From positions 3,286,001 to 3,350,000 of the forward strand of contig FSRV01000002.1 in NCBI GenBank assembly GCA_900142905.1: DNA of 64,000 nt. Direction: 5' to 3'. The notes under the pieces are model-generated. The model was not told the DNA's origin. It was given only the letters and a program-made list of their open reading frames with translations, and made no database searches. Source of the stretch: Burkholderia sp. GAS332 (lineage in GTDB: Bacteria > Pseudomonadota > Gammaproteobacteria > Burkholderiales > Burkholderiaceae). Of this stretch, positions 18,563 to 27,207 are shown in pieces; positions within the stretch are counted from its first letter, which is position 1, and the number at the start of each line of letters is the position of its first letter. Made by a program: the position numbers and the translations under genes.

Positions 18563-19513
18563 ATGCGTAGAAAGATTCCCTCAACCGCAGCGCTTTGCGC
18601 CTTCGAGGCTGCAGCGCGGCATCGAAGCTTTACCAAAGCGGCCGAAGACCTCTCGCTCACCCAGGGCGCCATCTGCCGCCAGATTGCTTCGCTCGAAAGT
18701 TTTCTCGGTTTGCGCTTGTTCCGTCGCGACGGGCGCGGGGTCGCTCTGACCGAGGCCGGCGCTGCGTACAGCCGCAAGGTTGCGTCGCGTCTCGATGAAA
18801 TTGAGCGCGACACGTTGGACCTGATAACAGGCGGGGGCGCCGGAGGAACGCTGGAAGTCGCGGTGGTACCGACTTTCGCCACCAAGTGGCTGTTGCCGCG
18901 CATGCGTCACTTCATGGCGGTCCACCCGGAGATCAATATCAATCTGTCCACGCGAACGCGCCCGTTCCTGTTCGACGATACGGAATTCGATGCGGCGATT
19001 CACGCAAGCGCAAACTCATGGCCTGGCGCCACCAGCCACTTTTTGATGGATGAAAGCCTGATCGCGGTGAGCAGCCCGGATTGGAAGCCGCGCGGCAAAC
19101 GGATGGCGGCCGCGGACTGGAACAGATGCACGCTGCTGCAGCAGAGCACGCGGCCCTACGCGTGGCGTGACTGGTTCACCACGATGAACATCGAGGTTGA
19201 AGCGAGTACGTCTGGACCTCGCTTTGAGCTCTATTCCATGCAGGCGGAGGCGGCTATCAACGGCATGGGAATCGCGCTCATACCCCGGCTGCTGATTGAA
19301 GATGAATTGCTACGCGGCGCCCTCGTGCCGATCGATACCCGCGAACTCCTGAGCGACCGATCCTATTACCTCACCTACCCCGCGCAAAAAGCGGACAGTA
19401 AGCCCCTGATAGTCTTTCGCGAGTGGGTAGAAACACAGGCTCAGGAATATCGTGAGGCAATGAAATCCGCGCGCCCCAACTCCGCACGGATGTCCCGTAT
19501 CAGGGCAACCTGA
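18563..19513 (+). CDS. LysR-family regulator, GcdR/GcvA-like
   Basis: A 316-aa LysR-type regulator. The HTH lies near residues 18-40 (FTKAAEDLSLTQGAICRQIASLE), followed by the periplasmic-binding-like effector domain. ATG 18563 (MRRKIPSTAALCAFEAAARH) gives the canonical GcvA-branch N-terminus; the longer frame from 18503 would place the operator within the coding sequence and is rejected. Divergent placement from gcdH indicates control of the glutarate operon, with glutarate or glutaryl-CoA as possible effector (inference). Confidence 0.9.
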   Translation: MRRKIPSTAALCAFEAAARHRSFTKAAEDLSLTQGAICRQIASLESFLGLRLFRRDGRGVALTEAGAAYSRKVASRLDEIERDTLDLITGGGAGGTLEVAVVPTFATKWLLPRMRHFMAVHPEININLSTRTRPFLFDDTEFDAAIHASANSWPGATSHFLMDESLIAVSSPDWKPRGKRMAAADWNRCTLLQQSTRPYAWRDWFTTMNIEVEASTSGPRFELYSMQAEAAINGMGIALIPRLLIEDELLRGALVPIDTRELLSDRSYYLTYPAQKADSKPLIVFREWVETQAQEYREAMKSARPNSARMSRIRAT

Positions 19514-19525
19514 GATACCTGGAGT

Positions 19526-20851
19526 TCAGGCGGACCTCACCGCCTCGCCGGACGCAACCCTGCCGACCTCTGGCTTCTCCGCAGGGAGCAGGGCTGCGGA
19601 AATCAAGGTGCACAACGCCATCAATCCGAACATAATTGCAAGCGGCGCCCAATGAACACCGAACGACCTGATCACCCACAAGCCGACGAGTGGCGTCGTG
19701 CCACCGAACACCGCGCTGCATAGTTGATAGCTGATTGATATGCCGGTGTACCTGACCTGAACCGGGAAAGCCTTTGGCAGAAATGAAGCGAGTACCGCGT
19801 AGTAGCCACTGGTCAACAGATTCGTGATCAGAATCGACGCTTCAATATATCGAATGTCCCTGGTGAAGATCAGCATCATCATCGGAGCAGACCAAAGAAA
19901 AATGATGGTCGTAATGGCAAGCAGATATCTGCGCTCGCCGAACCGATGGGCGAGATAAGACCCAATTGGATATCCAATCAGTTGAACGATGCCCGTGTAG
20001 TTCATCACCCGGAGGATGGCCGGTCTGGCTATTCCCAGATACGTCGTCGTGACCGTTAGCATCAAGGTGGTGACGAAGTAAAAGCCGGCCACTGCAACCA
20101 TCGTAAAGCCGACGCCGAGCACCACACGCCGTTTGTGCGCCTTTAGAATCTCCAGGATAGGAGAACGTTTCGTCTCCCGGGCCGCTAAGCTCGCCCTATT
20201 TCGAAAATCGACAATCTCCGGACTCTCGTTGACACCATGCCGAATGATGAACGTGAGCAGCACCAGAACGGCGCTCGCGAGAAACGGAATCCGCCAACCC
20301 CATGTCCTGAAGTCGTCATGCGGAAGTGATGTAGCCCATTGGAACGCCAACGAGGCAAGGATGAGCCCAATGGGATTGCCGTACTGGGGAGCCGCGGCAA
20401 GGAAAGTTCGCCACCGCGGGCTCGCGTGCTCTGCTGCAATCAACACGGCACCGCCCCACTCACCGCCAACCGCAATGCCTTGCGCGACGCGCAGAATCAG
20501 CAGCAGTACCGCCGCCCATGGTCCTATCTGAGCGTAGGTCGGCAATGTGCCAATAAGCGTACTTGCCAGCCCCATTACAAGGAGTGTGATGATTAGCGAA
20601 AACCGCCGCCCGATTTTGTCACCCAGATATCCAAAGACCAGTGCCCCGAACGGGCGAGCGATGAAACCGACGGCGAAGGTCACTAGCGAGGCAAGCGTGC
20701 CAACGAACGGGTTCTTCGTCGCAAAGAATATTTCGCCAAAAACGAGCGCTGCAGCTGTGCCGTAGCAGAACAGATCGTAGTATTCGACGGCCGAACCGAG
20801 GAATGCGGCTAGCGCGGCGCGGCATGGTTGTCGCTTGGTGCGCTCTTCCAT
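19526..20851 (-). CDS. MHS-family (metabolite:H+ symporter) MFS transporter
   Basis: A 441-aa twelve-helix MFS permease of the metabolite:H+ symporter type. AFLGSAVEYYDLFCYGTAAALVF is the MHS start, FGYLGDKIGRRFSL the loop 2-3 motif, and IAVGGEWGGAV the helix 4-5 motif. I prefer ATG 20851 (MEERTKRQPCRAALAAFLGS) over the 43 upstream codons, which look non-coding. It converges on the LysR gene, ending 12 nt from its stop. Substrates of the family are dicarboxylates, shikimate or similar acids; glutarate uptake is a reasonable but untested guess. Confidence 0.88.
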   Translation of the reverse strand: MEERTKRQPCRAALAAFLGSAVEYYDLFCYGTAAALVFGEIFFATKNPFVGTLASLVTFAVGFIARPFGALVFGYLGDKIGRRFSLIITLLVMGLASTLIGTLPTYAQIGPWAAVLLLILRVAQGIAVGGEWGGAVLIAAEHASPRWRTFLAAAPQYGNPIGLILASLAFQWATSLPHDDFRTWGWRIPFLASAVLVLLTFIIRHGVNESPEIVDFRNRASLAARETKRSPILEILKAHKRRVVLGVGFTMVAVAGFYFVTTLMLTVTTTYLGIARPAILRVMNYTGIVQLIGYPIGSYLAHRFGERRYLLAITTIIFLWSAPMMMLIFTRDIRYIEASILITNLLTSGYYAVLASFLPKAFPVQVRYTGISISYQLCSAVFGGTTPLVGLWVIRSFGVHWAPLAIMFGLMALCTLISAALLPAEKPEVGRVASGEAVRSA

Positions 20852-21322
20852 TTGATATTCCGTGCAAAAGGCAGTTTGGTGGTAATGGACGAGTCGCCTG
20901 ACAAGCTGGGTTGTCTGACCGGCGTCGCATAGAAAGCCGGCCAGCGTTCTTCCGGTGGAAATCGTAACTAAGCACTTCACCGTTCGGAAGGTGATTTGCG
21001 GACATCATTGAATGACGGGAAATAGCGCCTGCAATACTCCTACGCGACCTTGCTCCGATCCAAGGACAACCCAGTGCCGATGGTGCCTCCCAATGCAATG
21101 AGTTGGATGACAAACTGAAGCACTGCGCCACCTAGGTGGTGACGACGGACGGTATAGGTTCGACGCTGGCGTAGCGCGATAAGCGACGAGAGGGCGCCTC
21201 AGATGGCAGGACTGAGCAAACTGGTCAATCAGTGCCGCCAGGTCCGCTCCGTCCGGCGCGAGTGAATCGAACTCAATGTCGGCGAGATCGAGCTGAAGTG
21301 CGTTGACGACTAACCGACGAGT
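20852..21322. other. Intergenic region, no intact gene
   Basis: No supported gene. On the minus strand, about 21190-21310, there is a short stretch of plausible protein-like sequence (LQLDLADIEFDSLAPDGADL) without a start or an ORF of useful length. It may be another remnant belonging to the degraded region that follows. Confidence 0.35.
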
Positions 21323-21598
21323 TTATCGACCGTGCTCCTGAATACTGATAGTGCCGACGAACGGATGTGCCACCACTTCTTCGGCTTCCTCGAACGCGGT
21401 GCGAACCGGCTGCAGTAGGACATGGATGTCCCGGACCAGAGCATCCCAAGCGCCCGCGTTCTCCTTGCGGTGCTTAGGCGGCGGCATGTGAAAGTCCCCG
21501 CCGCGGTCAGCACGCTTCGTCGGATCCGGAGGAAACGTCGCCGGGACGCACAGACCCGCATACCGTCCGGCGCGGCACACGGATTTGTACCAAGCCAT
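21323..21598 (-). pseudogene. Unrecognised 91-codon open frame, possible gene remnant
   Basis: A minus-strand open frame whose C-terminal half looks protein-like (GAWDALVRDIHVLLQPVRTA, then FEEAEEVVAHPFVG), with acidic/hydrophobic alternation expected of a helix. I do not recognise the family. There is no clear ribosome binding site, and it lies next to the broken maleylacetate reductase gene, so a remnant of a lost catabolic gene is more likely than a living gene. Confidence 0.3.
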
Positions 21599-21978
21599 AG
21601 CACGAGCGACGTTCGAATTCCGCGGCGTCCGCCCAACTTCGCCGCTCTTTCGACCTGAAAAAATCCAAAAGAATCACAGCGTCGAAGATAGCCTGAAGGC
21701 GCGCGTGCAATGCGTTCTGGCGGAAGGCAGCCGACTCCAACAGTTGACCGCGAAGGCCCGCCAGGTTTGACTTCCGCGCTGCTAAACCGCACCGTACCCA
21801 TCATCCTACCCATGTTACGAAGTGATGCACCCGGATCAGCATCTAACCAGGTTTCCGCCGCGTCGTCCGGCACCATTCTTATGAGACCCTCCAGCGTGGT
21901 CAGCCGCGTGACGCGAGACCGTTAACTTCCACACCCATGCCACCGCGTCGGCAATACCGACATTTCTTCACGGCCAGG

Positions 21979-22520
21979 TTACGCGGCCGGATGGCCTCCC
22001 TCCCAGGCACGCTGTAGCAATGCCCTAAGCGGTTCCTCCTCAATCGGTCGCGGGTTCCAGTATGGATTCGACAATGCCACTCCACACGCGTAATCGAGGT
22101 CAGAGTCGCTCAAGCCAATCTCGCGAAGGCTTCGCGGAACGCCAAGTTCTTCGTTGAGTTGATACAGTCCGTTAGGCGCTGAGTCTACGTTCAACGTCCT
22201 TGCGATTCGGCCCATCGCCTCATCCGCAACGGTACTGTATTAAGCGAGAGAATGAGGCAGCACGATTGCGTGCGTCTCGGCATGAGGGAGATTAAATGTG
22301 CCACCCAAGGTGTGGCACAGCTTGTGATGAAGAGCCATGCCAACATTGCCGAGCACCATTCCGCACAGCCACGCGCCGTAGAGGCATTCGCTGCGCGCCG
22401 CTCTGTCCTTGCTGTTCTTCTTCACGCCGCGCAGGCCGTTGGCGAGCGAGCGAATACCCTCCTCCGCCATGAGCGACATGACAGGGTTTCCGTCCTTTGC
22501 GTACAGCCTTCGGCAGCATG
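21979..22520 (-). pseudogene. Maleylacetate reductase pseudogene (C-terminal half)
   Basis: The C-terminal half of an iron-type maleylacetate reductase, the enzyme that ends hydroxyquinol and chlorocatechol pathways. From about 22520 the minus strand reads HAAE, then after a 1-nt frameshift LYAKDGNPVMSLMAEEGIRS. It continues through LYGAWLCGMVLGNVGMALHH and KLCHTLGGTFNLPHAETHAI, with the metal-binding His residues intact, to LPHSLA. An in-frame TAA (22240-22242) interrupts it, and the same frame resumes to MGRIARTLN and SNPYWNPRPIEEEPLRALLQ. The N-terminal half is missing: sequence above 22521 belongs to a sugar permease fragment. Frameshift, stop and truncation together make this a clear pseudogene. 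Confidence 0.85.
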
Positions 22521-22522
22521 AT

Positions 22523-22621
22523 GCCTTCGATGACCTGCTGATAATCCACGCCGATGCCCATGATGGACATGCCGTTGTTCATCACGCCCATGATGAGGGC
22601 GCTTACAACCACTCCCACGCA
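22523..22621 (-). pseudogene. Sugar ABC transporter permease C-terminal fragment
   Basis: About 33 codons reading SALIMGVMNNGMSIMGIG then VDYQQVIEG. These closely match the final membrane segment of XylH/RbsC-type sugar ABC permeases. The similarity ends exactly where maleylacetate reductase sequence starts, so this is a recombination scar and not a gene. Confidence 0.65.
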
Positions 22622-22712
22622 CGAGGCACTAGCCCTTTGGCGTTCTCGATGTGGACCACTGCACATAAAGCTTCACGATGGGACTCCTGGCGGCCATCGG
22701 GATCGGTTTTTT

Positions 22713-22836
22713 GTGAGGAGCTCAATCAAAAGAAAATCCGGCCTGAGGACATCGAATTCCTGAGCCGGTATCCGACGCACAACATTCGCCGGTTCGGGCG
22801 CTACAGCCTGCACCTGGATCGCTCGCCGGACAGTAG
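22713..22836 (+). mobile_element. Tn3-family transposase C-terminal remnant
   Basis: About 40 codons reading IRPEDIEFLSRYPTHNIRRF then GRYSLHLDRSPD. They resemble the C-terminal EDxxxLSPxxxxHIxxxGRYSL segment of Tn3-family transposases. No inverted repeats or further transposase sequence are visible. It abuts the first AraC-type promoter element (22837), marking a mobile-element scar at the start of the catabolic region. Confidence 0.55.
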
Positions 22837-22895
22837 AAAAATACCATCCAATCTAAGTTTTATACATGGACGCATCGCCGTCCGCGCAATTAATC
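22837..22895 (+). promoter_or_regulatory. Regulon promoter F: AraC-type operator plus -10, upstream of porin 1
   Basis: The operator (22837-22871) reads AAAAATACCATCCAATCT followed by AAGTTTTATACATGGAC. It aligns without gaps to five other elements in the window. A TTAATC hexamer follows at the common 23-nt spacing (22890-22895). It is the most diverged copy. Transcription would start near 22902 and run towards the porin gene at 23217 through a roughly 315-nt leader. Confidence 0.6.
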
Positions 22896-22977
22896 TTCGC
22901 CGGTTGATGTTCGGTACGCGTTTCGCGTGAATCGAGGCCGAGCACGCAAAAAATACAATCAATCAAAGGAGATCAGA

Positions 22978-23085
22978 TTGAGCAGCGAAACTACTTCAGG
23001 TCGTTGGCTTACCCCGCCGTTACCGGCCTCCGCTCAGACAGACAACGACCCGATGGGCCGCCACGAACAGATTCTCCATCCGTAA
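22978..23085 (+). CDS. Possible 35-aa leader peptide with TTG start
   Basis: A short open frame beginning with TTG six nucleotides after an excellent Shine-Dalgarno (AAAGGAGAT). It encodes MSSETTSGRWLTPPLPASAQ followed by 15 more residues and stops 131 nt before the porin start. It sits in the leader transcribed from promoter F. It matches nothing I recognise. It may be a leader peptide or the 5' end of a lost gene. Confidence 0.3.
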   Translation: MSSETTSGRWLTPPLPASAQTDNDPMGRHEQILHP

Positions 23086-23177
23086 GACCATCGCATGTCC
23101 GGGCGTATCGGCACGCCCGATCGTTCCACTTCGTGGAATTTATATTAGTTGTACGAACACAATAATTTTTTATAAAA

Positions 23178-23195
23178 ACACCGGCATTCCGGTGT
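23178..23195 (+). promoter_or_regulatory. Hairpin in the porin leader
   Basis: Perfect 7-bp inverted repeat ACACCGG/CCGGTGT with loop CATT, ending 21 nt before the porin ATG and just upstream of its ribosome binding site (ACGGAGAT). It could affect mRNA stability or translation of the porin. Confidence 0.4.
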
Positions 23196-23216
23196 GAATA
23201 AAAACGGAGATCCCGC

Positions 23217-24302
23217 ATGAAAAGATTTATCACTCTTGCATACGGCGCAGTCTTGTCCTGCGCGTCCGCCACTTCCGTGTTCGCGCAGTCGAATGTCACA
23301 CTCTATGGCGTGCTCGACAATGGCTTCGTCTATCAGAGTTCGGGCGGCAACAATTCGGCAATCCGCGCGGTACCCGGCGGACTCTTCTCGACACGCTACG
23401 GCTTCAAGGGAAGCGAGGATATCGGCGGCGGCCTGCACGTCAATTTCCAGTTGGAGCAAGCCTTCTCCGGTCAGACGGGTGCAGCGACAAACCCGGCTGA
23501 TGCCTTTAATCGTCTAGCGTTTGTCGGCCTGTCCGGCGGCTTTGGTGAAGTCCGCTTCGGCTTGCAAAACTCGCCGCAATACGACGTGCTCCAGGCGGCA
23601 ATGGATCCGTCGTGGGTGAAGAGCATTGCGTCGCCCATGAATAATTTCAATGCCCTTATCATCCGCGCGAACAATGGCATTTCGTATTACACCCCCACGT
23701 TTGGCGGGCTGAATGCGAAGTTCATGGTCGCATTGCGCGATGGATCCAACTCGACGGGCAGCGGCATCGGCTTTTACAACGTTGTCCTCCAGTACGTCAA
23801 CGGGCCGTTGAATGTGGCGGCCGGCTACGAACGAGGAGACGAACCAGGCGTCGGAGCAGGTGGGAGCTATACGCTCGCGGGCGGTGCTGCCGCGGGGCCT
23901 GGCGCTGTACTGAGCGTGTTTAACGCGGGTGCTTCGTATGCGATCGGGGCCAACCGCATCTGGCTGGCCTTTCACACGGAGAACCTGACCAATACGCCGA
24001 AGTACATGCAGCACGACGTCTACCAGATATCGGACTCGTATCAGATCAACCCCTTCGCGCTACTTTCGGTGATGTACGGGTACCTGCACGACCGCACAGG
24101 GAAGGGCAACAATGCACAGGAATTGGGCCTGCTTTTCGAGTACTCCCTGTCCAAATCGACCGAGCTCTATACAGCGGCCGGTTTTATTCAGAACAGGAAC
24201 CAGGCGGCATACACGCTCTCCGGTACGGCGTATTCAGGCCTTGCGGTCACTCCCGGTACCAACAACCGCGGCATCGGGGTCGGCCTGGTACACAAGTTCT
24301 GA
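23217..24302 (+). CDS. Burkholderia-type Gram-negative porin (porin 1)
   Basis: A 361-aa outer-membrane porin of the OpcP/OmpC-like betaproteobacterial family. It has a signal peptide (cleavage after SVFA, residue 24), the family N-terminus QSNVTLYGVLDNG, FKGSEDIGGGLHVNFQLEQ, and the C-terminal strand ending VGLVHKF with the terminal Phe needed for BAM assembly. It lies downstream of promoter element F and close to the Tsx-like channel and MFS genes, so it is probably the outer-membrane entry for the regulon's substrate. A paralogue lies at 31672. Confidence 0.93.
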   Translation: MKRFITLAYGAVLSCASATSVFAQSNVTLYGVLDNGFVYQSSGGNNSAIRAVPGGLFSTRYGFKGSEDIGGGLHVNFQLEQAFSGQTGAATNPADAFNRLAFVGLSGGFGEVRFGLQNSPQYDVLQAAMDPSWVKSIASPMNNFNALIIRANNGISYYTPTFGGLNAKFMVALRDGSNSTGSGIGFYNVVLQYVNGPLNVAAGYERGDEPGVGAGGSYTLAGGAAAGPGAVLSVFNAGASYAIGANRIWLAFHTENLTNTPKYMQHDVYQISDSYQINPFALLSVMYGYLHDRTGKGNNAQELGLLFEYSLSKSTELYTAAGFIQNRNQAAYTLSGTAYSGLAVTPGTNNRGIGVGLVHKF

Positions 24303-24377
24303 CGCCACGGCAGAGACGCCGCCTAGCTACGTCCGGATCATCCGCGACGCGGTACTTACCCTGGCACCTCACCGATT

Positions 24378-24437
24378 AAAAAGTGCCAGCGAATCTCAAT
24401 TTTGTGTAAAGGCATTCGCGCGGGCATCGCATACATT
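24378..24437 (+). promoter_or_regulatory. Regulon promoter E: AraC-type operator plus -10, upstream of the Tsx-like channel
   Basis: The operator (24378-24413) reads AAAAAGTGCCAGCGAATCT followed by CAATTTTGTGTAAAGGC. A TACATT -10 follows at 24432-24437, exactly 23 nt after the GTGTA block. Predicted transcription towards the channel gene at 24555 leaves a leader of about 110 nt. No -35 consensus is present, as expected for a promoter that needs an AraC-type activator. Confidence 0.75.
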
Positions 24438-24554
24438 CCATCACACCGCGACAGGTTTCATCGTGTTGACGTCCGCAACCTGTTATCGACGGTACAAAAA
24501 TCGATGGTCGTTGAACGACCGCGTCTTGCATATCAACAAAGTATGGAAGGAGAC

Positions 24555-25622
24555 ATGAAAAAATCCAACGCCGTCCGCGTACCACTGCTAAGTATCGCTC
24601 TTTTCGGTTGCCTCACGGGTCTGGCGCATGCAGGGGATGCGCCGCTGGCCTCAGGAGGAGATGCGCCGACACTGCAGCTTGCTCAGACGGACATCACCGC
24701 CCCCGCAGCCACGTCGGATTTGGGCGCGGCACCCGTGACGCTGTCCCAAGCCAGCACACTCAACGCGCCGGTTTTACCGCCGCCGGAGCTATTCGCCCCA
24801 CCGTCCTCGTGGAATGACACGTATATCGGCTATCGCGTGGGTACCGACTTCTACTATCCCGGTGTGCGAACCCAATCCGGCGCGCCGGCCAAGATCACGC
24901 AGAACATCGGCTTTCTGACGACCACGGGCGGCTTCCGGTACGGCAGCTACGCGTTCAACGTTGACTACCTGGTCTCCAGCATGGCGAATCCCGAAGCGGG
25001 ACCGACCAATCAATACGGCTACCCGACGCCGGGTTCCGGCGGCGCGCAGGAGGTCTACAGCGTCGGCCGCGTCGAGTTCAGCGCAAGCAAGATTTTTGGC
25101 AGACCGTTCTCCTATGGCTTCATCCGGGACTTCGGCCTGACCGTCGGCTATGAATTCGGCACCAAGAACGATGCCTATGCTGAACGGGCTCGCATGGTCG
25201 TGCTCGGACCCACCATCGAGTTTTCTGTACCGCACGGCTTCTGGAACGTCACGCTCGGCGTTCGCACGGAAAGCAACCACGACGGCATCACCAACGTGGA
25301 GGTGCACTTCAATCCGGCCGTGCACCTCGAGAGTTCCTGGCTGTATCCGTTCCGTCTGGGCCCGGTTCCCCTGGTCTTCAAGGGCTTTGCCAGTCTGACT
25401 GGACCGAAGGGCAAAGACGGCTTCGGGGTCAACACCACCACGGAATTCCTGACCCGAGTGTCGCTGTTGGCCGATGTCGGATCATTCGCCGGTCACCCTC
25501 GTACCGCATACGCAGGTATCGGCTACGAATACTGGCACAACATGTACGGCACGCCATCCTCCGAGCAACCCGGCACAACCCAGACCTCCTGCCCGATGTT
25601 CGTAGCCGAAATCCACTTCTGA
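24555..25622 (+). CDS. Tsx-like outer-membrane channel protein
   Basis: A 355-aa exported beta-barrel protein. ATG 24555 follows GGAAGGAGA and starts a clean signal peptide (MKKSNAVRVPLLSIALFGCL, cleavage near AHA); the longer frame from 24402 overlaps promoter E and is rejected. After a Pro/Ala-rich linker the protein shows alternating aromatic strands (YIGYRVGTDFYYPG, FRYGSYAFNVDYLVSS) like nucleoside-specific Tsx channels, and ends FVAEIHF with the terminal Phe of outer-membrane barrels. The family function is passage of small solutes. Here it is probably part of the uptake route for the regulon's substrate, with the MFS gene 131 nt downstream. Confidence 0.75.
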   Translation: MKKSNAVRVPLLSIALFGCLTGLAHAGDAPLASGGDAPTLQLAQTDITAPAATSDLGAAPVTLSQASTLNAPVLPPPELFAPPSSWNDTYIGYRVGTDFYYPGVRTQSGAPAKITQNIGFLTTTGGFRYGSYAFNVDYLVSSMANPEAGPTNQYGYPTPGSGGAQEVYSVGRVEFSASKIFGRPFSYGFIRDFGLTVGYEFGTKNDAYAERARMVVLGPTIEFSVPHGFWNVTLGVRTESNHDGITNVEVHFNPAVHLESSWLYPFRLGPVPLVFKGFASLTGPKGKDGFGVNTTTEFLTRVSLLADVGSFAGHPRTAYAGIGYEYWHNMYGTPSSEQPGTTQTSCPMFVAEIHF

Positions 25623-25753
25623 CCGGTTGATCTTGGAAAGTGGCCGTCGTCAACCGCGATCCAGGTTACCGATGGTCACTTTCATGCACATGGTTGCGGT
25701 GTGCAGTTTTTGACTCCGTTCAAGTCACTATTAAAAAATAGACTGGAGACGAA

Positions 25754-27067
25754 TTGATGGAGACAACTCGACCGAAAGAGGCACGCCCCGAAAATCGCTG
25801 GGGCGTTCTCGTGCTGCTTGCTCTCGGGTTGATGATCTCCTTTGTGGACCGCACGAGCATGTCCGCAGCGCTAGCGGATCGTCATTTTGTGAGTGAATTT
25901 GCGCTGTCGCATGTTCAGCGCGGCTGGCTTGGCGCAGCCGTCTTCTGGTCCTACGGAATGCTCCAGCTGCCGATGGGCTGGCTCGTCGATCGCTATGGCG
26001 TGAAATGGCCTTACTCGATCTGCTTTGTGCTGTGGTGTCTCGCAGCTGCGGCAACCGGCCTGGTTGGCACGCTGTCCGCGCTAATCCTCGTGCGCCTCCT
26101 GATTGGCGCCGCCGAAGCGGTGGTCGTTCCTGCCACGTATCGCTATCTGGCCAACAATTTCGAAGAATCCCAGAAAGGCACGGCGCTCGGGATTTATTCA
26201 GTCGGAGGCAAGATGGGGCCCGCGCTTGGCGCACCGATTGCGGCCTGGCTGATCGTCTCGGCTTCCTGGAAGGTGATGTTCATTGCCACCGGCCTGGTCG
26301 GGCTGATCTGGCTGATGCCGTGGTTGCTGATGCTCAGGAACGATTTCCCGTCCAAAACCGAACTTGTCGCGGCGAAGCAACGGGCGGCATCGGTGCCGCT
26401 CAGTAATCTTTTAACGAGTCCAGTGGTATGGGGCGGGTTGATTACCAACTTCTGCTACAGCTATTTCGCGTTCTACTGCATGACCTGGATGCCGGCTTAT
26501 CTGGTCGAACAGCGCGGCCTTTCGCTGAAGCAATCGGGGCTCTACACCTTTGTCAGTTTTGCGGGCATTGCAATTGTGGCGGCGCTGGCCGGATTCGCGG
26601 CAGACCGTTTGATCGCACGCGGCCACGATGCCGTGATGGTGCGCAAGTCATTCATTGTGGCCGGGTTCATCGGTGGCACGACGGTTTTGCTCGGTGCCTA
26701 TGCCCATTCGCCTCAAATAGCCTTGTTATGGAATGTGGTTTCGCTGTCGCTGCTGGGTCTCGTCACGGCGAACAACCTGGCGTTGGTCAAATTGACTCTG
26801 ATCCCCAAACAGGCTGTTGGTCTAAACACGGGCCTGCAGCAAGTCGCGACGAGCCTCGCGGGCGGTGTCTCGGCGAGTCTCTCGGGCTGGCTGCTTCACG
26901 TGGGCGGCAACTACACGCTGCCCATGATGGCGATTTTTGTGTTTCTGGTGGTGGGCGCGACTAGCACGGTAGTGCTGCTGCAACGGAAGTGGGCACCGAA
27001 GGTCAACGACTACGAGTCGGTGCAGCAAGTGCAACGAGCGCAAAGGCAGCGATCTTTTCACAAGTAA
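25754..27067 (+). CDS. MFS permease, anion:cation symporter (ACS) type (copy 1)
   Basis: A 437-aa twelve-helix MFS permease of the ACS family that takes up organic anions such as phthalate, hexuronates and tartrate. Visible are LMISFVDRTSMSAALAD at helix 1, GWLVDRYGVKWPYS in loop 2-3 and IGAAEAVVVPATYR at helix 4. An ACTGGAGACG ribosome binding site precedes the ATG. It is closely similar to the permease at 43541 inside the meta-cleavage operon, indicating a duplication serving related substrates. It probably reads through from promoter E; a weak TTGACT lies at 25710 without a good -10. Confidence 0.9.
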   Translation: MMETTRPKEARPENRWGVLVLLALGLMISFVDRTSMSAALADRHFVSEFALSHVQRGWLGAAVFWSYGMLQLPMGWLVDRYGVKWPYSICFVLWCLAAAATGLVGTLSALILVRLLIGAAEAVVVPATYRYLANNFEESQKGTALGIYSVGGKMGPALGAPIAAWLIVSASWKVMFIATGLVGLIWLMPWLLMLRNDFPSKTELVAAKQRAASVPLSNLLTSPVVWGGLITNFCYSYFAFYCMTWMPAYLVEQRGLSLKQSGLYTFVSFAGIAIVAALAGFAADRLIARGHDAVMVRKSFIVAGFIGGTTVLLGAYAHSPQIALLWNVVSLSLLGLVTANNLALVKLTLIPKQAVGLNTGLQQVATSLAGGVSASLSGWLLHVGGNYTLPMMAIFVFLVVGATSTVVLLQRKWAPKVNDYESVQQVQRAQRQRSFHK

Positions 27068-27207
27068 ACCCCCTGTCGCCACGTTCGAGCGCGATTGGCT
27101 GTGCGGCGGAGACACCCGCCGATTCGCCCATCTCATTCACGCCCGCATTGCCGAACCCGGCGCCCCGATTCGACGACGACATCCGCGCCAATTGACGGCG
27201 GTTTTCG

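Noticed and set aside
21190..21310. Acyl-carrier-protein-like stretch on the minus strand
   Set aside because: A short resemblance (LQLDLADIEFDSLAPDGADL) without start codon, phosphopantetheine Ser context or sufficient length.
25710..25738. Independent sigma-70 promoter for the MFS permease at 25754
   Set aside because: TTGACT is present, but at 17-nt spacing the -10 would be AAAAAA; evidence is too weak to annotate.
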